From NCBI GenBank assembly GCA_020073005.1, contig JAIQFX010000015.1, positions 1 to 64,000 on the forward strand: 64,000 nt of DNA, given 5' to 3'. Each line of letters begins with the position of its first letter. Position 1 is the stretch's first letter. Origin of the DNA: Terriglobia bacterium (GTDB lineage: Bacteria; Acidobacteriota; Vicinamibacteria; Vicinamibacterales; CAVVIG01). The position numbers were made by a program, and so were the translations under genes. The notes under the pieces were generated by a model. It made no database searches, was not told the origin of the DNA, and saw only the letters and a program-made list of their open reading frames with translations. Below are positions 50,823 to 60,491 of the stretch, one piece after another.

Positions 50823-53800
50823 TTATTTGCCGACGGTCACCGGCTCGAGCGGTGCCTTCTGGCGCGAGCGCATCCACGTCTGCACCTGCGCCATGTAGGT
50901 GTACACCACCGGCGTGAGGTAGAGCGTGACGAGCTGCGAGAAGAGCAACCCGCCGACGACGACGAGACCGAGCGGCTGCCGGGCTTCGCCGCCCGCGCCG
51001 TAGCCGACCGCGATCGGCACCGCGCCGAGCAGCGCCGCCATCGTCGTCATCATGATCGGGCGGAAGCGGATGAGGCAGCCTTCGTAAATCGCTTCCTGCG
51101 GCGTCTTGCCGCTGCGCTCGGCTTCGAGCGCGAAATCGATCTGCATGATCGCGTTCTTCTCGACGATGCCGATCAGCATGATCATGCCGACGAACGCGTA
51201 GATGTTGAGATCCATCCGGAAGACGAGCAGCGTCACGAGCGCGCCGAAACCGGCCGACGGCAGGCCCGAGAGAATCGTCAGCGGATGGATGTAGCTCTCG
51301 TAGAGAATGCCGAGCACGATGTAGACGACCATGATCGCGATCACGAGCAGGATCGCGAGGTTGCCGAGCGAGCTCTGGAACGCTTTCGCGGCGCCTTCGA
51401 ACTGACCGCTGACGCCTTCGGGCAGCGTCGCCTCGGCCACTTCGCGCACTTGCGTCAGCACGCCGCCGAGCGACGCGCCCGGCTTGAGGCCGAACGACAC
51501 CGTGACCGCCGGCAACTGGCCCTTGTGATTCACCGTCTGCGGGCCGACGACCTGCGTCGCGTGCGCGAGCGTGTCGAGCGGAACGACCGTGCCGGCCGAG
51601 GCGTTCGGGTTCGGCGCGAGTCCGCCGAGGTTGCCTCCTCCGGCTCCTCCTGCCGCCCCTCCCGCCCCTGGTGTTCCCGTGGCTTTGAAGTAGAGCAATG
51701 ACAGCGACGTCGGATCGGCCTGGAACTGCGGCGCGAGCTCGAGCAGGACCTTGTATTCGTTGACCGGCGCGTAAATCGTCGAGACCCAGCGCGGTCCGTA
51801 CGCGTCGTAGAACGCGTTTTCGATCTGGTTCGCGGTCACGCCGAGCGCCGCGGCCTTGTCGCGATCGATCTGGACGTCCACCTGCGGGCTCGTCACTTCG
51901 AGGTCGCTCGTCAGATCGACGATCCCGTTCACGTTGGCGCCGATGGCCTTGACCATGTTCCGCGCCGCGTCGTACAGCGCTTCGCGATCGGGCGACTGCA
52001 TCGAGTACTGATACAGGCTCTTGCTCACCTGACCGCCGATGCGGACGGTCGGCGGGTTCTGCATGTAGACTTCCATGCCCGGCACTTCCGCGATCTGCGG
52101 GCGCAGCTTCTCGATGATGTCGTTGGCGAGCTCCGTGCGATCGCCGCGCGGTTTCAGGTGGACGACGATCTGCCCGAGGTTCGGTCCGCCGAGCGTGTTG
52201 GCGGCCTGGCCGCCGATGGTCGAGACGAGCCCCTCGACGTTCGGATCCCGGCTGATGAGCTCGGCGATCTTTCCCTGGTACTCCACGAGCTTGTCGTACG
52301 CCGTGCCCTGCGCGGCTTCGGTCGTGACGGCGATCTGGTCGGTGTCCTGCTCGGGGATGAAGCCTTTCGGCACCATCACGAACAGCAGCCCGGTGAGCGC
52401 GAGCACGACGACGAACAGGCCCATCGTCGCGGGCCGGTGCCGGAGGACGATCTGCAGCGTGCGATCGTAGCCGCGCAGGAGGCCCTCGAACGCGCGCTCG
52501 GTGACGGCGCCGAACCCCGACAGTTTGCCGTGTCCTTCGCCGTGCTTGTGCGGGCGCTTGAGGAAGCGGCTGCAGAGCATCGGCGTCAGCGTGACCGACA
52601 CGACGCCTGAGATCAGAATCGCGACGCAGATCGTGACCGAGAACTCGCGGAACAATCGCCCGAGCACGCCGCCCATGAACAGCACGGGAATGAAGACGGC
52701 CGCGAGCGACAGCGTCATCGACACGATCGTGAAGCCGATTTCACGCGAGCCGACGAGCGACGCGGTGAACGGATCCTCGCCCATCTCGACGTGCCGGTAG
52801 ATGTTCTCGAGCATGACGATGGCGTCGTCGACGACGAAGCCGACCGAGAGGATGAGCGCCATCATCGACAGGTTGTCGAGGCTGTAGCCCAGCATGTACA
52901 TCAGCGCGAACGTGCCGATGATCGAGAAGGGCAGCGCGAGGCTGGGAATCACGGTCGCCCACACGTTCCGCAGGAACACGTAGATGACCATGATGACGAG
53001 CGCGAGCGTCAGCAGCATCGTGAACTGGACATCCCTGTAGGACTCGCGAATCGTGTCCGACCGGTCGTAGAGGACGTCCATGTGGACGCTCGACGGCAGC
53101 TCGAGGCGGAACTGCGGCATCAGCGCTTTGACGGCGTCGGCGACGGCGATCGTGTTCGTGCCGGGCTGCCGCTGGATGCCGAGCGTGATCGCGCGCTGGC
53201 TGCCCTCGGGCGTGTAGAACCACGACGCGGTCCGCTGATCCTCGACGCCGTCGACGATCTCTCCCAGCTCGGACAGCCGCACGGGGGCGCCGTTGCGGTA
53301 GGAGACGATCATGTTCTTGTATTCGTCGGCGTTCATCAGCTGGCCGGTCGCCTGCAGGGTGAACGCCTTGTGCGCGCCGATGATGCTGCCGGTCGGCGTG
53401 TTCACGTTCCACGCGCGCAGCGACGCCTCGACCTCGTTGATCCCGATCTGCCGCGCGGCCAGCTTGTGCGGATCCAGCTGCGCGTGGACGGCGTACTTCT
53501 GGCTGCCGAGCACCTGCACCTGCGCGACGCCGCTCACCATCGAGATGCGCTGCGCGATGCGCGTCTCGGCGTACTCGTCCAGCGTCCACGGCGGCACCGT
53601 CGTCGACGTGATCACGAGATAGAGAATCGGCTGGTCCGCCGGGTTGACCTTCGTGAACGTCGGCGGCGTCGGCATGCCCTGCGGCAGCAGGCGCGCGGCC
53701 TGCGTGATCGCGGCCTGCACGTCGACCGCGGCGCCGTCGAGGCTGCGGTTCAGGTCGAACTCGAGCGTCACCTGCGTCGACCCGAGCGAGTTCACCGACG

Positions 53801-54041
53801 TCATCGACTCGAGGCCGGCGATCATCGAGAACTGGTTCTCGAGCGGCGTCGCGACCGACGCGCCCATCGTCTCGGGGCTCGCGCCGGGCAACTGGGCCGT
53901 GACGAGGAGCGTGGGGAAGTCGACGTTCGGCAGGTCGCTCACCGGCAGGGAGCGATACGCCACGAGACCGAACAGCGCGATCGCCGCCATGAGGAGGCTG
54001 GTCGCGATGGGACGCTTGATGAAGCCTTCAGAGATATTCAC
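50823..54041 (-). CDS. RND multidrug efflux permease (MdtB/MdtC-like), first of two
   Basis: 1072 residues from GTG 54041. HAE-1 type architecture with twelve membrane helices: NISEGFIKRPIATSLLMAAIALFGLVAY at the N-terminus, GLESMTSVNSLGSTQVTLEFDL in the porter domain, the proton-relay pair in SVGFVVDDAIVMLENI, and GCLIRFRPIMMTTMAALLGA at the end. A Gly/Ala-rich insert (TGTPGAGGAAGGAGGGNLGG) lies near residue 790. Drives proton-coupled export with the adaptor at 57254-58561. No TolC-type gene is adjacent. Confidence 0.95.
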   Translation of the reverse strand: MNISEGFIKRPIATSLLMAAIALFGLVAYRSLPVSDLPNVDFPTLLVTAQLPGASPETMGASVATPLENQFSMIAGLESMTSVNSLGSTQVTLEFDLNRSLDGAAVDVQAAITQAARLLPQGMPTPPTFTKVNPADQPILYLVITSTTVPPWTLDEYAETRIAQRISMVSGVAQVQVLGSQKYAVHAQLDPHKLAARQIGINEVEASLRAWNVNTPTGSIIGAHKAFTLQATGQLMNADEYKNMIVSYRNGAPVRLSELGEIVDGVEDQRTASWFYTPEGSQRAITLGIQRQPGTNTIAVADAVKALMPQFRLELPSSVHMDVLYDRSDTIRESYRDVQFTMLLTLALVIMVIYVFLRNVWATVIPSLALPFSIIGTFALMYMLGYSLDNLSMMALILSVGFVVDDAIVMLENIYRHVEMGEDPFTASLVGSREIGFTIVSMTLSLAAVFIPVLFMGGVLGRLFREFSVTICVAILISGVVSVTLTPMLCSRFLKRPHKHGEGHGKLSGFGAVTERAFEGLLRGYDRTLQIVLRHRPATMGLFVVVLALTGLLFVMVPKGFIPEQDTDQIAVTTEAAQGTAYDKLVEYQGKIAELISRDPNVEGLVSTIGGQAANTLGGPNLGQIVVHLKPRGDRTELANDIIEKLRPQIAEVPGMEVYMQNPPTVRIGGQVSKSLYQYSMQSPDREALYDAARNMVKAIGANVNGIVDLTSDLEVTSPQVDVQIDRDKAAALGVTANQIENAFYDAYGPRWVSTIYAPVNEYKVLLELAPQFQADPTSLSLLYFKATGTPGAGGAAGGAGGGNLGGLAPNPNASAGTVVPLDTLAHATQVVGPQTVNHKGQLPAVTVSFGLKPGASLGGVLTQVREVAEATLPEGVSGQFEGAAKAFQSSLGNLAILLVIAIMVVYIVLGILYESYIHPLTILSGLPSAGFGALVTLLVFRMDLNIYAFVGMIMLIGIVEKNAIMQIDFALEAERSGKTPQEAIYEGCLIRFRPIMMTTMAALLGAVPIAVGYGAGGEARQPLGLVVVGGLLFSQLVTLYLTPVVYTYMAQVQTWMRSRQKAPLEPVTVGK

Positions 54042-54048
54042 TGATCAC

Positions 54049-54143
54049 CAATTGGGTAATTGAGGAGTTGGGTAATTGGGTAATGGGTTCGGCGGTCCGA
54101 CGTTTCGATTACCCACTTCCCCGCTTCCCCACTTCCCCGATTA
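54049..54143. repeat. GGGTAATT/CACTTCCC tandem arrays between the two RND genes
   Basis: The left part has AATTGGGTAATT, GAGGAGTTGGGTAATTGGG and TAATGGG units; the right part has CCACTTCC/CCGCTTCC octamers (four copies). GGGTAAT at the left can pair with ATTACCC at 54109. The stop codon of the second RND gene (54141-54143) is the last triplet of the array. Confidence 0.82.
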
Positions 54144-57100
54144 AGCCGGAACTGTCTGCGGAATCTTCCTCGTCTTGAACATCGACGCCATGTACGTGTA
54201 CACGACCGGCGTCAGGTAGAGCGTAATCAGCTGCGACACGACCAGCCCGCCGACGACGGCGAGGCCCAGCGGCCGGCGCGACTCGCCGCCCGATCCGTAG
54301 CCGAGCGCAATCGGCACCGCGCCGAGCAGCGCCGCCATCGTGGTCATCATGATCGGCCGGAAGCGGACGATGGCGCCTTCGTAGATCGCTTCCGTCGGCG
54401 TCTTGTTGTGCTGGCGCTCGGCGTCGAGCGCGAAGTCGATCTGCATGATCGCGTTCTTCTTCACGATCCCGATCAGCATCACCAGGCCGACGAACGAGTA
54501 GATGTTCAGCTCGTTGCCGAACAGGTACAGCGTCACCAGCGCCCCGAGGCCCGCCGACGGCAGGCCCGAGAGAATCGTGATCGGGTGGATGTAGCTCTCG
54601 TACAGCGCGCCGAGCACGATGTAGACGACGCCGATGGCGATGAAGAGCAGCAGCGCCAGGTTGTTCATCGACTGCTGGAACACCTTGGCCTGACCCTCGA
54701 AGCTCGTGCTGATGATCGGCGGCAGGATGCGGTCCGCGACCTGCTTGACGTGCGCCGTCGCCGTGCCGAGCGAGACGCCCGGCCTCAGCCCGAACGAGAC
54801 GGAGACCGACGGCAGCTGACCCGAGTGATTGATCGACTGCGGGCCGACCGTCTCCTTGAATTTCACCACCGACTCGAGCGGGATCAGCATGCCCTGCGGG
54901 TTGCGGAACGCCACCTTCTCCAGCGAGTCGGCGGCGCCCTGATACTTCGGATCGAGCTCGACGAGGACGCGGTACTGCGCCGTATCGCCGTAGATCGTCG
55001 ACGACCATTTCGGGCCCAGCGCGTCGTACAGCGAATTCTGGATGAGCGTCGCATTCAGCCCGACCGCCGCCGCCTTGTCGCGATCGATGACGAGGTTGAT
55101 GCGCGGGCTCTTCATCTCCATGTCGGTGGAGGTGTCCTGGATTTCCCCGACCTCGGCCGCGATCGCCGCCTCGAGCTTCGGCGCCCACTCGTACAGGTCG
55201 TCGGTGTTCATGGACTGCATCATGATGCTGTAGTTCTGATTGCCCATGCGTCCGCCGATCTGCAGCGACGGCGGAAGGCCGACGAATCCGCGGAAGCCCG
55301 GGTACCGCAGGAGCAGCGGCCGGATCTGCTGCGCGATCTGCTGCGCCGTCACCGGCCGATCCGCGCGCGGCACGAGTTGCACCATGAGGCGGCCGTTGCT
55401 GGCGCCGCCGCCCGAGCCGCCGCCGGGTCCGCCGCCGACGCTCGCCATGAACGAGTCGACGTACGGATTGCGAATGACGACGTCGGCCACCTGCTGCGTC
55501 CACTTCGACATGTCGTAGAACGACGTGCCCTGCGCGGCCTGGAGATTGACGAACATCGAGTCCTTGTCCTCGTCGGGAATGAACCCGGTCGGGACCAGCT
55601 GATACATGCGCGCGGTCGCCGCGAGGACGCCGAAGAACACGACCAGCATCGCCAGCCGGTGGCGCAGGACCAGCCGGAGGCTCCAGTCGTAGCCCGCGAG
55701 CAATCCGTCGAAGGCGCGATCCATCAGGCCCGCGAAGCCTTTCTTGCTGTGCACGACGCGCAGGAAGCGGCTGCAGAGCATCGGCGTCAGCGTGATGGAC
55801 ACGACGCCGGAGATCAGAATCGCCGTCGTGATCGTGACCGCGAACTCGCGGAACAGACGGCCCAGAATGCCGCTCATAAAGAGAATCGGGATGAACACGG
55901 CGGCGAGCGACGTGGTCATGGTCAGAATCGTGAAGCCGATCTCCTTCGAGCCTTTCAGCGAGGCTTCGAGCGGCGATTCGCCCCTTTCCATGTGCCGCAC
56001 GATGTTCTCGAGCATCACGATCGCGTCGTCGACGACGAAGCCGATCGAGAGGATGAGCGCCATCATCGACAGGTTGTTCAGGCTGAAATTGAGCACCTGC
56101 ATGACCGCGAACGTGCCGAGAATCGAGAAGGGCAGCGCCAGCGCCGGAATGAGCGTGGCCGACCCGTTGTGCAGGAACAGGTAGATCACGCCGACGACCA
56201 GGACCAGCGTGACCAGCATCGTCAGCTGAATGTCGGAGAAGGCCTTGCGAATCGTTTTCGACCGATCCTGCCGCGGGTTCAGGTGCGCCGACGGCGGGAT
56301 CTGTTCCCGGAAGGTCGGGAGCAGCTCGCGCACGGCGTCGGCGACCGCGATCGTGTTCGTGCCCGGCTGCCGCATCACCTGCAGCATGATCGAGCGCTGG
56401 ATGCGCGGCGAGCCGTCGGCGTTCTTCGAGTAGAACCAGTTGCCGTTGAAGACGTTCTCGACGCTGTCGATGACGTTGGCGACCTGGTCCAGACGCACCG
56501 GCGCGCCCTTCCGGTACGTCACGACGATCGGCTTGAACGCGTCGGCGTTCATCAGCTGGCCGCCGGCCTTGATGTTGTACGTCGAGCCGGCGCCGAAGAG
56601 CTGGCCGGTCGGCAGGTTGACGTTCCAGTTCGTCAGGGCCGTGTCGACCTCGTTGATGCCGATCTTCTCGGCGTGGAGCTTTTCCGGGTTGAGCTGCACG
56701 CGGACGGCGTACTTCGCCGCGCCCTGCACCTGCACCTGCGACACGCCGGTCACCATCGACAGGCGCGGCGCGATGATCGTCTCGGCGTAGTCGTCCAGCA
56801 CCGGCAGCGGCAGCGTGTTCGACGTCAGGTTGATCGTGATGATCGGGTCGTTGTTCGGATTGTTCTTGCGGAACGACGGCGCCGACGGCATCCCGGCTGG
56901 CAGCAGCGGCATCGCCGCCGCGATCGCGGTCTGCACGTCCACCGTCGCGCTGTCGATGTCGCGGTCGAGATCGAACTGCAGCGTGATGTTGCTGCTGCCC
57001 GATCCGCTGCGCGAGACCATCGAGTCCAGCCCGGCGATCGTCGTGAACTGCCGCTCGAGCGGGCTCGCCACCGACGAAGCCATCGTGCCGGGATCGGCGC

Positions 57101-57257
57101 CCGGCAGGCCGCCGCTCACGTTGAGCGTGGGGTACTCGACCTGCGGGAGATCGCTGACCGGGAGCGCGCGATACGCGATCACGCCGAACATCGCGATCGC
57201 CAGCATCAGAAGGCTGGTCGCGATGGGACGCCGGATGAAGATCTCTGAGAGATTCAC
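54141..57257 (-). CDS. RND multidrug efflux permease (MdtC/MdtB-like), second of two
   Basis: 1038 residues from GTG 57257, overlapping the adaptor gene stop (GTGA). The sequence parallels its neighbour: NLSEIFIRRPIATSLLMLAIAMFGVIAY, SIGFVVDDAIVMLENIVRHME with the Asp pair, VGGGPGGGSGGGASNGRL insert near residue 610 and GAIVRFRPIMMTTMAALLGAVPIAL. Two non-identical RND pumps beside one adaptor is the MdtABC layout, in which the pump works as a heterotrimer. Whether these two form one is inference. Confidence 0.95.
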   Translation of the reverse strand: MNLSEIFIRRPIATSLLMLAIAMFGVIAYRALPVSDLPQVEYPTLNVSGGLPGADPGTMASSVASPLERQFTTIAGLDSMVSRSGSGSSNITLQFDLDRDIDSATVDVQTAIAAAMPLLPAGMPSAPSFRKNNPNNDPIITINLTSNTLPLPVLDDYAETIIAPRLSMVTGVSQVQVQGAAKYAVRVQLNPEKLHAEKIGINEVDTALTNWNVNLPTGQLFGAGSTYNIKAGGQLMNADAFKPIVVTYRKGAPVRLDQVANVIDSVENVFNGNWFYSKNADGSPRIQRSIMLQVMRQPGTNTIAVADAVRELLPTFREQIPPSAHLNPRQDRSKTIRKAFSDIQLTMLVTLVLVVGVIYLFLHNGSATLIPALALPFSILGTFAVMQVLNFSLNNLSMMALILSIGFVVDDAIVMLENIVRHMERGESPLEASLKGSKEIGFTILTMTTSLAAVFIPILFMSGILGRLFREFAVTITTAILISGVVSITLTPMLCSRFLRVVHSKKGFAGLMDRAFDGLLAGYDWSLRLVLRHRLAMLVVFFGVLAATARMYQLVPTGFIPDEDKDSMFVNLQAAQGTSFYDMSKWTQQVADVVIRNPYVDSFMASVGGGPGGGSGGGASNGRLMVQLVPRADRPVTAQQIAQQIRPLLLRYPGFRGFVGLPPSLQIGGRMGNQNYSIMMQSMNTDDLYEWAPKLEAAIAAEVGEIQDTSTDMEMKSPRINLVIDRDKAAAVGLNATLIQNSLYDALGPKWSSTIYGDTAQYRVLVELDPKYQGAADSLEKVAFRNPQGMLIPLESVVKFKETVGPQSINHSGQLPSVSVSFGLRPGVSLGTATAHVKQVADRILPPIISTSFEGQAKVFQQSMNNLALLLFIAIGVVYIVLGALYESYIHPITILSGLPSAGLGALVTLYLFGNELNIYSFVGLVMLIGIVKKNAIMQIDFALDAERQHNKTPTEAIYEGAIVRFRPIMMTTMAALLGAVPIALGYGSGGESRRPLGLAVVGGLVVSQLITLYLTPVVYTYMASMFKTRKIPQTVPA

Positions 57258-58561
57258 TGCCGTCCACCGCGGCCCTGGCCGCCGCCCTGACCACGACCGC
57301 GTCCGCCACGGCCGCCCGCGCCGCCCGTCCGTCCGGAAAGATCCGTCGTGATGCGCGAGCCCGGCTCGAGCCGCAGCTGGCCTTCGGTGACGACCGTCTC
57401 GCCCGGCTTCAGCCCCTTCTCGATCACGAGCGTGTCTTCGACGCGCTGCCCCGGCGTCACCGTGCGCTGCTCGACGGTCTGATCGTCCTTGACGACGAAC
57501 ACGTACTGGCCGTCCTGGCCGGTCTGCACCGCCTGCGACGGGACGACGATCGCCTTCGGGATCACGGCGAGGCGCAGCGTCACGCGCGAGAACTGTCCGG
57601 GCCACAGCCGGCGATCGGGATTGTCGAACGTCGCCTTCAGCTTGATCGTGTCCGTCGTCATGTCGACCGCGTTGTCGACGAAGGTCAGCTTGCCGACCGC
57701 GGCCTGCGCGTCCGCGTCCTGCGGGATGGCGGTCACCTGCAGCGTGCCGTCCGCCATGTGTTTCTTCACGGTCGGGAGATGCGTGGCGGGAATGGTGAAC
57801 GTGACGTACACCGGCTGCACTTGAGCGATCGTCATCAGCTCGGTGTTGTTCGCCGTCGCGAGATTGCCGACCTTCACGGCCAGGTTGCCCGTGCGGCCGT
57901 CGACCGGCGATGCGATGTTCGTGTAGCTCAGCTGGACGCGAGCCGTTTCCACGGCCGACTGACCCGCCACGATCTGCGCCCGCGCACTCTGGACATTGGC
58001 CTTGTCGGCGTTCACGAGCGCGGCGGTCGCGTCGGCCGACGCTCGCGACTGTTCCGCGGCGTCCTTCGAAATGATGCCGCGCTGATTGAGTTGCGCCTGG
58101 CGTTCCGCCGTCAGCTGCTGATATTCGGCGTTCGCCGCGTCGCGCGCCAGCTGAGCTTCAGCCTGCGCGAGCAGCGCCTTGTCGCGCGTGTCGTTCGCTT
58201 CGGCCTGGGCCAGCGCCGCTTCGAACGGCCGGCGGTCGATCGTGAACAGTCTGTCGCCTTTCTTCACGAAGTCGCCTTCGTGGAAGAAGGCTTCCTGCAC
58301 CTGGCCGGTGACCTGGGATCGAACCGAGATGGTCGTGTAGGCCTCGACGTTGCCGATGGCTGCGATGTCCACCGGGACGTCCTTTTCCACCGCCTTCGCC
58401 ACCATGACCGGGGCCGCCCCGCCGTCGCCGCCGCGGCCTCGACCGCCCCGGCCGCCGCCCCCGCCTCCGGCCCCAGGTCCTGCGGCGGAAGTGTTGTTGT
58501 TACAAGCTGATGCGGCGATTCCTGCCGCGAGAAACAGAGCAAACGTCGCGCGTCTAGGCAC
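57254..58561 (-). CDS. RND efflux periplasmic adaptor (membrane fusion protein)
   Basis: 435 residues from GTG 58561, which gives a lipoprotein signal (ATFALFLAAGIAASAC). Gly/Arg-rich stretches flank the protein at both ends (GGGGGGRGGRGRGG after the lipid Cys; GGRGGRGRGQGGG at the C-terminus). Between them is the AcrA/MdtA fold: IAAIGNVEAYTTISVRSQVTGQVQEAFFHEGDFVKKGDRLFTID (lipoyl half), a helical hairpin (about 120-215), LSYTNIASPVDGRTGNLAVKVGNLA, and the beta-barrel. Connects the two RND pumps to an outer channel. Confidence 0.95.
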   Translation of the reverse strand: MPRRATFALFLAAGIAASACNNNTSAAGPGAGGGGGGRGGRGRGGDGGAAPVMVAKAVEKDVPVDIAAIGNVEAYTTISVRSQVTGQVQEAFFHEGDFVKKGDRLFTIDRRPFEAALAQAEANDTRDKALLAQAEAQLARDAANAEYQQLTAERQAQLNQRGIISKDAAEQSRASADATAALVNADKANVQSARAQIVAGQSAVETARVQLSYTNIASPVDGRTGNLAVKVGNLATANNTELMTIAQVQPVYVTFTIPATHLPTVKKHMADGTLQVTAIPQDADAQAAVGKLTFVDNAVDMTTDTIKLKATFDNPDRRLWPGQFSRVTLRLAVIPKAIVVPSQAVQTGQDGQYVFVVKDDQTVEQRTVTPGQRVEDTLVIEKGLKPGETVVTEGQLRLEPGSRITTDLSGRTGGAGGRGGRGRGQGGGQGRGGRQ

Positions 58562-58702
58562 CTTAGGCTCCCAACAGACTCCCCACAGACAGACCTTGCC
58601 CGTGCAGTACAACAGGATACGGGCTCGCTGGGCGGCCTATTTACGTTTTAGGACGTCATTTGATGTCTCTTTGCAGATTCCTTAGATGCCCAATTGATCC
58701 GC

Positions 58703-59290
58703 CTACTTCAGCACCGTGGCCTTGACCTCCACGGTCACCTGTCGATCGCCGATCGGGTCGGCCGACTGCGCGGCAATCATCGACTTGCCGCTCTCGAGGA
58801 TCAGCGCAACTGCGTCGTTCATCGCGGTTTTCAGGACTGTGCCCCGCGGTGTCCGCTCGCCGGCGTCAACGGGCGCGGGCCAGTCGTACTGCAGGGTGAA
58901 CCTCAATCGGATCTTGCCATCGGCGAGAAGTTCGGGATCGGTATCGATGTTCAGCGGCACGCCGCCGAGAATCCCCAGCACGTCGGACTGCGAGCGCACC
59001 CGACCGGCCATGCCGTCAGCGACGACTACGCTGACCGTGCGCTTCGTGGCGGGACTCGCGCCATGCTGATCGGTCAACGTGAATTCCACTCTGATGTTCA
59101 CCGGCTGCCCGGCCTTGCGGGGGGCCGCGGGCTGCGGCGCCGCGGGCGGCGCCGTGGCGGCGCGCGGCGCGGCCGGTGCTTGTGGCGCAGCCGGCGGTTG
59201 CGGCGAGCGCGGCGCGGCGGGCGGCTGCGCGTGCGCGAAACCGGCGGCCGCCAGCAGACAGGACGTCAGCACGAGAGTACGGGTCGTCAT
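58703..59290 (-). CDS. Exported Pro/Ala-rich protein of the ECF operon
   Basis: 195 residues with a signal peptide (VLTSCLLAAAGFAHAQP), a 40-residue Pro/Ala-rich linker (PPAAPRSPQPPAAPQAPAAP) and a beta-rich domain: VNIRVEFTLTDQHGASPATKRTVSVVVADGMAGRVRSQ and IRLRFTLQYD, ending VTVEVKATVLK. Function unknown. Its ATG overlaps the stop of the anti-sigma-like gene (ATGA), so it is the third gene of the sigma-factor operon and a likely envelope effector or signal input. Confidence 0.8.
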   Translation of the reverse strand: MTTRTLVLTSCLLAAAGFAHAQPPAAPRSPQPPAAPQAPAAPRAATAPPAAPQPAAPRKAGQPVNIRVEFTLTDQHGASPATKRTVSVVVADGMAGRVRSQSDVLGILGGVPLNIDTDPELLADGKIRLRFTLQYDWPAPVDAGERTPRGTVLKTAMNDAVALILESGKSMIAAQSADPIGDRQVTVEVKATVLK

Positions 59291-59847
59291 TCGAATCTCC
59301 TTTGCGTGTCGTCGCCGCTCTCGAGCGGCGTCACTATGATTGGTGCGATGGTGAGCGGATCGGACTGCAGCGAGTCGAGCTGCGGAAGCGGCGTCTCGGC
59401 GATCGAGTCGACCGCGATCGACGGCACCGTCAACGCGTCGATGCCGGACGGGATCGGTGCGACGAACTTCGTGGCGTCCGGCCTCAGCCGGACTTTCGGC
59501 GCCGGTGCGATTTGCCGCGTGGCGTCCGGCTCGCGATCCGCAGGCGTGGCGTCCGGCGTGAGCTGGACGTTGGATGCAGTGGCGCCAGGCTCCGGCCGCA
59601 TCGTCGGACCTGCGGGCCCGGCGGCCGGACTGTTACTGCGATAGACCGCGGCTGCGACGACGAGCACGGCGGCGGCCGCGAGTCCGGCTAAAGCCGGACG
59701 CCACGATCGAACCGGACGCCACACCGGGCGACGCTCGTCGAGCCGCGCGAGGACGCTCGACGTGAACGCCGCACCGGGATCGCCGGCGGTCATCCGCCGC
59801 GCGACGTCGTCGATGAGCGTGTCCAGTTCGTCGTCTTTGAATGCCAT
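59287..59847 (-). CDS. Anti-sigma-factor-like single-span membrane protein
   Basis: 186 residues from ATG 59847. A short acidic cytoplasmic domain (FKDDELDTLIDDVARRMTAGDPGAAFTSSVLARL) precedes one membrane helix (ALAGLAAAAVLVVAAAVY, about 53-72) and a periplasmic tail. No zinc-binding ZAS motif (HxxxCxxC) is visible, so the label is based on topology and on position behind the ECF sigma gene. The periplasmic tail contains several TPDAT/RLRPDAT units encoded by REP-like palindromes. Confidence 0.7.
   Translation of the reverse strand: MAFKDDELDTLIDDVARRMTAGDPGAAFTSSVLARLDERRPVWRPVRSWRPALAGLAAAAVLVVAAAVYRSNSPAAGPAGPTMRPEPGATASNVQLTPDATPADREPDATRQIAPAPKVRLRPDATKFVAPIPSGIDALTVPSIAVDSIAETPLPQLDSLQSDPLTIAPIIVTPLESGDDTQRRFE
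59476..59699. repeat. Cluster of GTCCGGCT-NN-AGCCGGAC palindromes inside the anti-sigma-like gene
   Basis: Copies at 59476-59493 (one mismatch), 59551-59568 (degenerate) and 59682-59699 (perfect), with partial copies near 59523 and 59585. Most are preceded by GTGGC. They are read as LTPDAT, EPDAT and RLRPDAT in the periplasmic tail and around the membrane helix. Same core as 24843-24860. Confidence 0.72.
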
Positions 59848-59848
59848 T

Positions 59849-59880
59849 ACCCAATCACCCAAGTACCCAATTCCTCAATC
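59849..59880. repeat. ACCCAAT-type short tandem array between sigma and anti-sigma-like genes
   Basis: ACCCAATC, ACCCAAGT, ACCCAATT, CCTCAATC follow with an 8-nt period. The TGA stop of the sigma gene (59875-59877 on the minus strand) lies in the last unit, and the array ends 1 bp from the ATG of the anti-sigma-like gene. Confidence 0.78.
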
Positions 59881-60471
59881 GACGATGTTGTTGAACCCGT
59901 CCTTGCGCAACGTCTGCTTCACGATCTTCCGCGCCTCGGACACGCGCCACTTGATCGTGCCCGTCGGCACGCCGAGCATCGCGCCGATCTCGTCGTAGGT
60001 GTGCTCGCCCGACTGCGCCAGCAGCAGCACGTCGCGCAGCTTCGGCGAGAGCGCCTCGATCGCGCGACGGATCCCGCGCCGCAGATCTTCGTGCGAGGCG
60101 GCCTGCTCCGGCGTCGGCCCATCCGCCTCAACGTTCGCCATCAGATCCGGACCTTCATCATCTGATTGGTGGCCGACCTGCCGCCGCCAGATCCGCGTAA
60201 GGCTCCGGCGCCGGTTGATGGCTTCGTTCCACGCGATGGTGAGCAGCCAGGTCTTGAAGCTCGCCGCGCCGCGAAAGCTGTCGAGCCGCCGGTAGGCGGC
60301 GAGAAAGGCTTCCTGCGCCGCGTCTTCCGCGTCGGCGTGCGAGTTGAGCACCGCCCGCGCCGCCCGATAGACGGCCATCCGATGCCGATCCACGAGCATT
60401 CCGAACGCCGCCGCATCGCCCTCGCGGGCGCGAGCCACCAGGTCGGCATCGCTCACACGGTCTATAGACAC
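59875..60471 (-). CDS. ECF-subfamily RNA polymerase sigma factor
   Basis: 198 residues. Region 2: DLVARAREGDAAAFGMLVDRHRMAVYRAARAVLNSHADAEDAAQEAFLAAYRRLDSFRGAASFKTWLLTIAWNEAINRRR with the typical DAEDAAQE helix. Region 4: LSPKLRDVLLLAQSGEHTYDEIGAMLGVPTGTIKWRVSEARKIV. Heads a three-gene operon with an anti-sigma-like membrane protein and an exported protein, so it probably answers an envelope signal. Confidence 0.96.
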   Translation of the reverse strand: MSIDRVSDADLVARAREGDAAAFGMLVDRHRMAVYRAARAVLNSHADAEDAAQEAFLAAYRRLDSFRGAASFKTWLLTIAWNEAINRRRSLTRIWRRQVGHQSDDEGPDLMANVEADGPTPEQAASHEDLRRGIRRAIEALSPKLRDVLLLAQSGEHTYDEIGAMLGVPTGTIKWRVSEARKIVKQTLRKDGFNNIVD

Positions 60472-60491
60472 GGACGGGGACTGGGCGGTTG

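Noticed and set aside
54408-57248. A 946-codon open frame antisense to the second RND pump gene
   Set aside because: Translation is dominated by Arg/His/Asp/Val and has no recognisable fold; the minus strand carries a full pump with all motifs.
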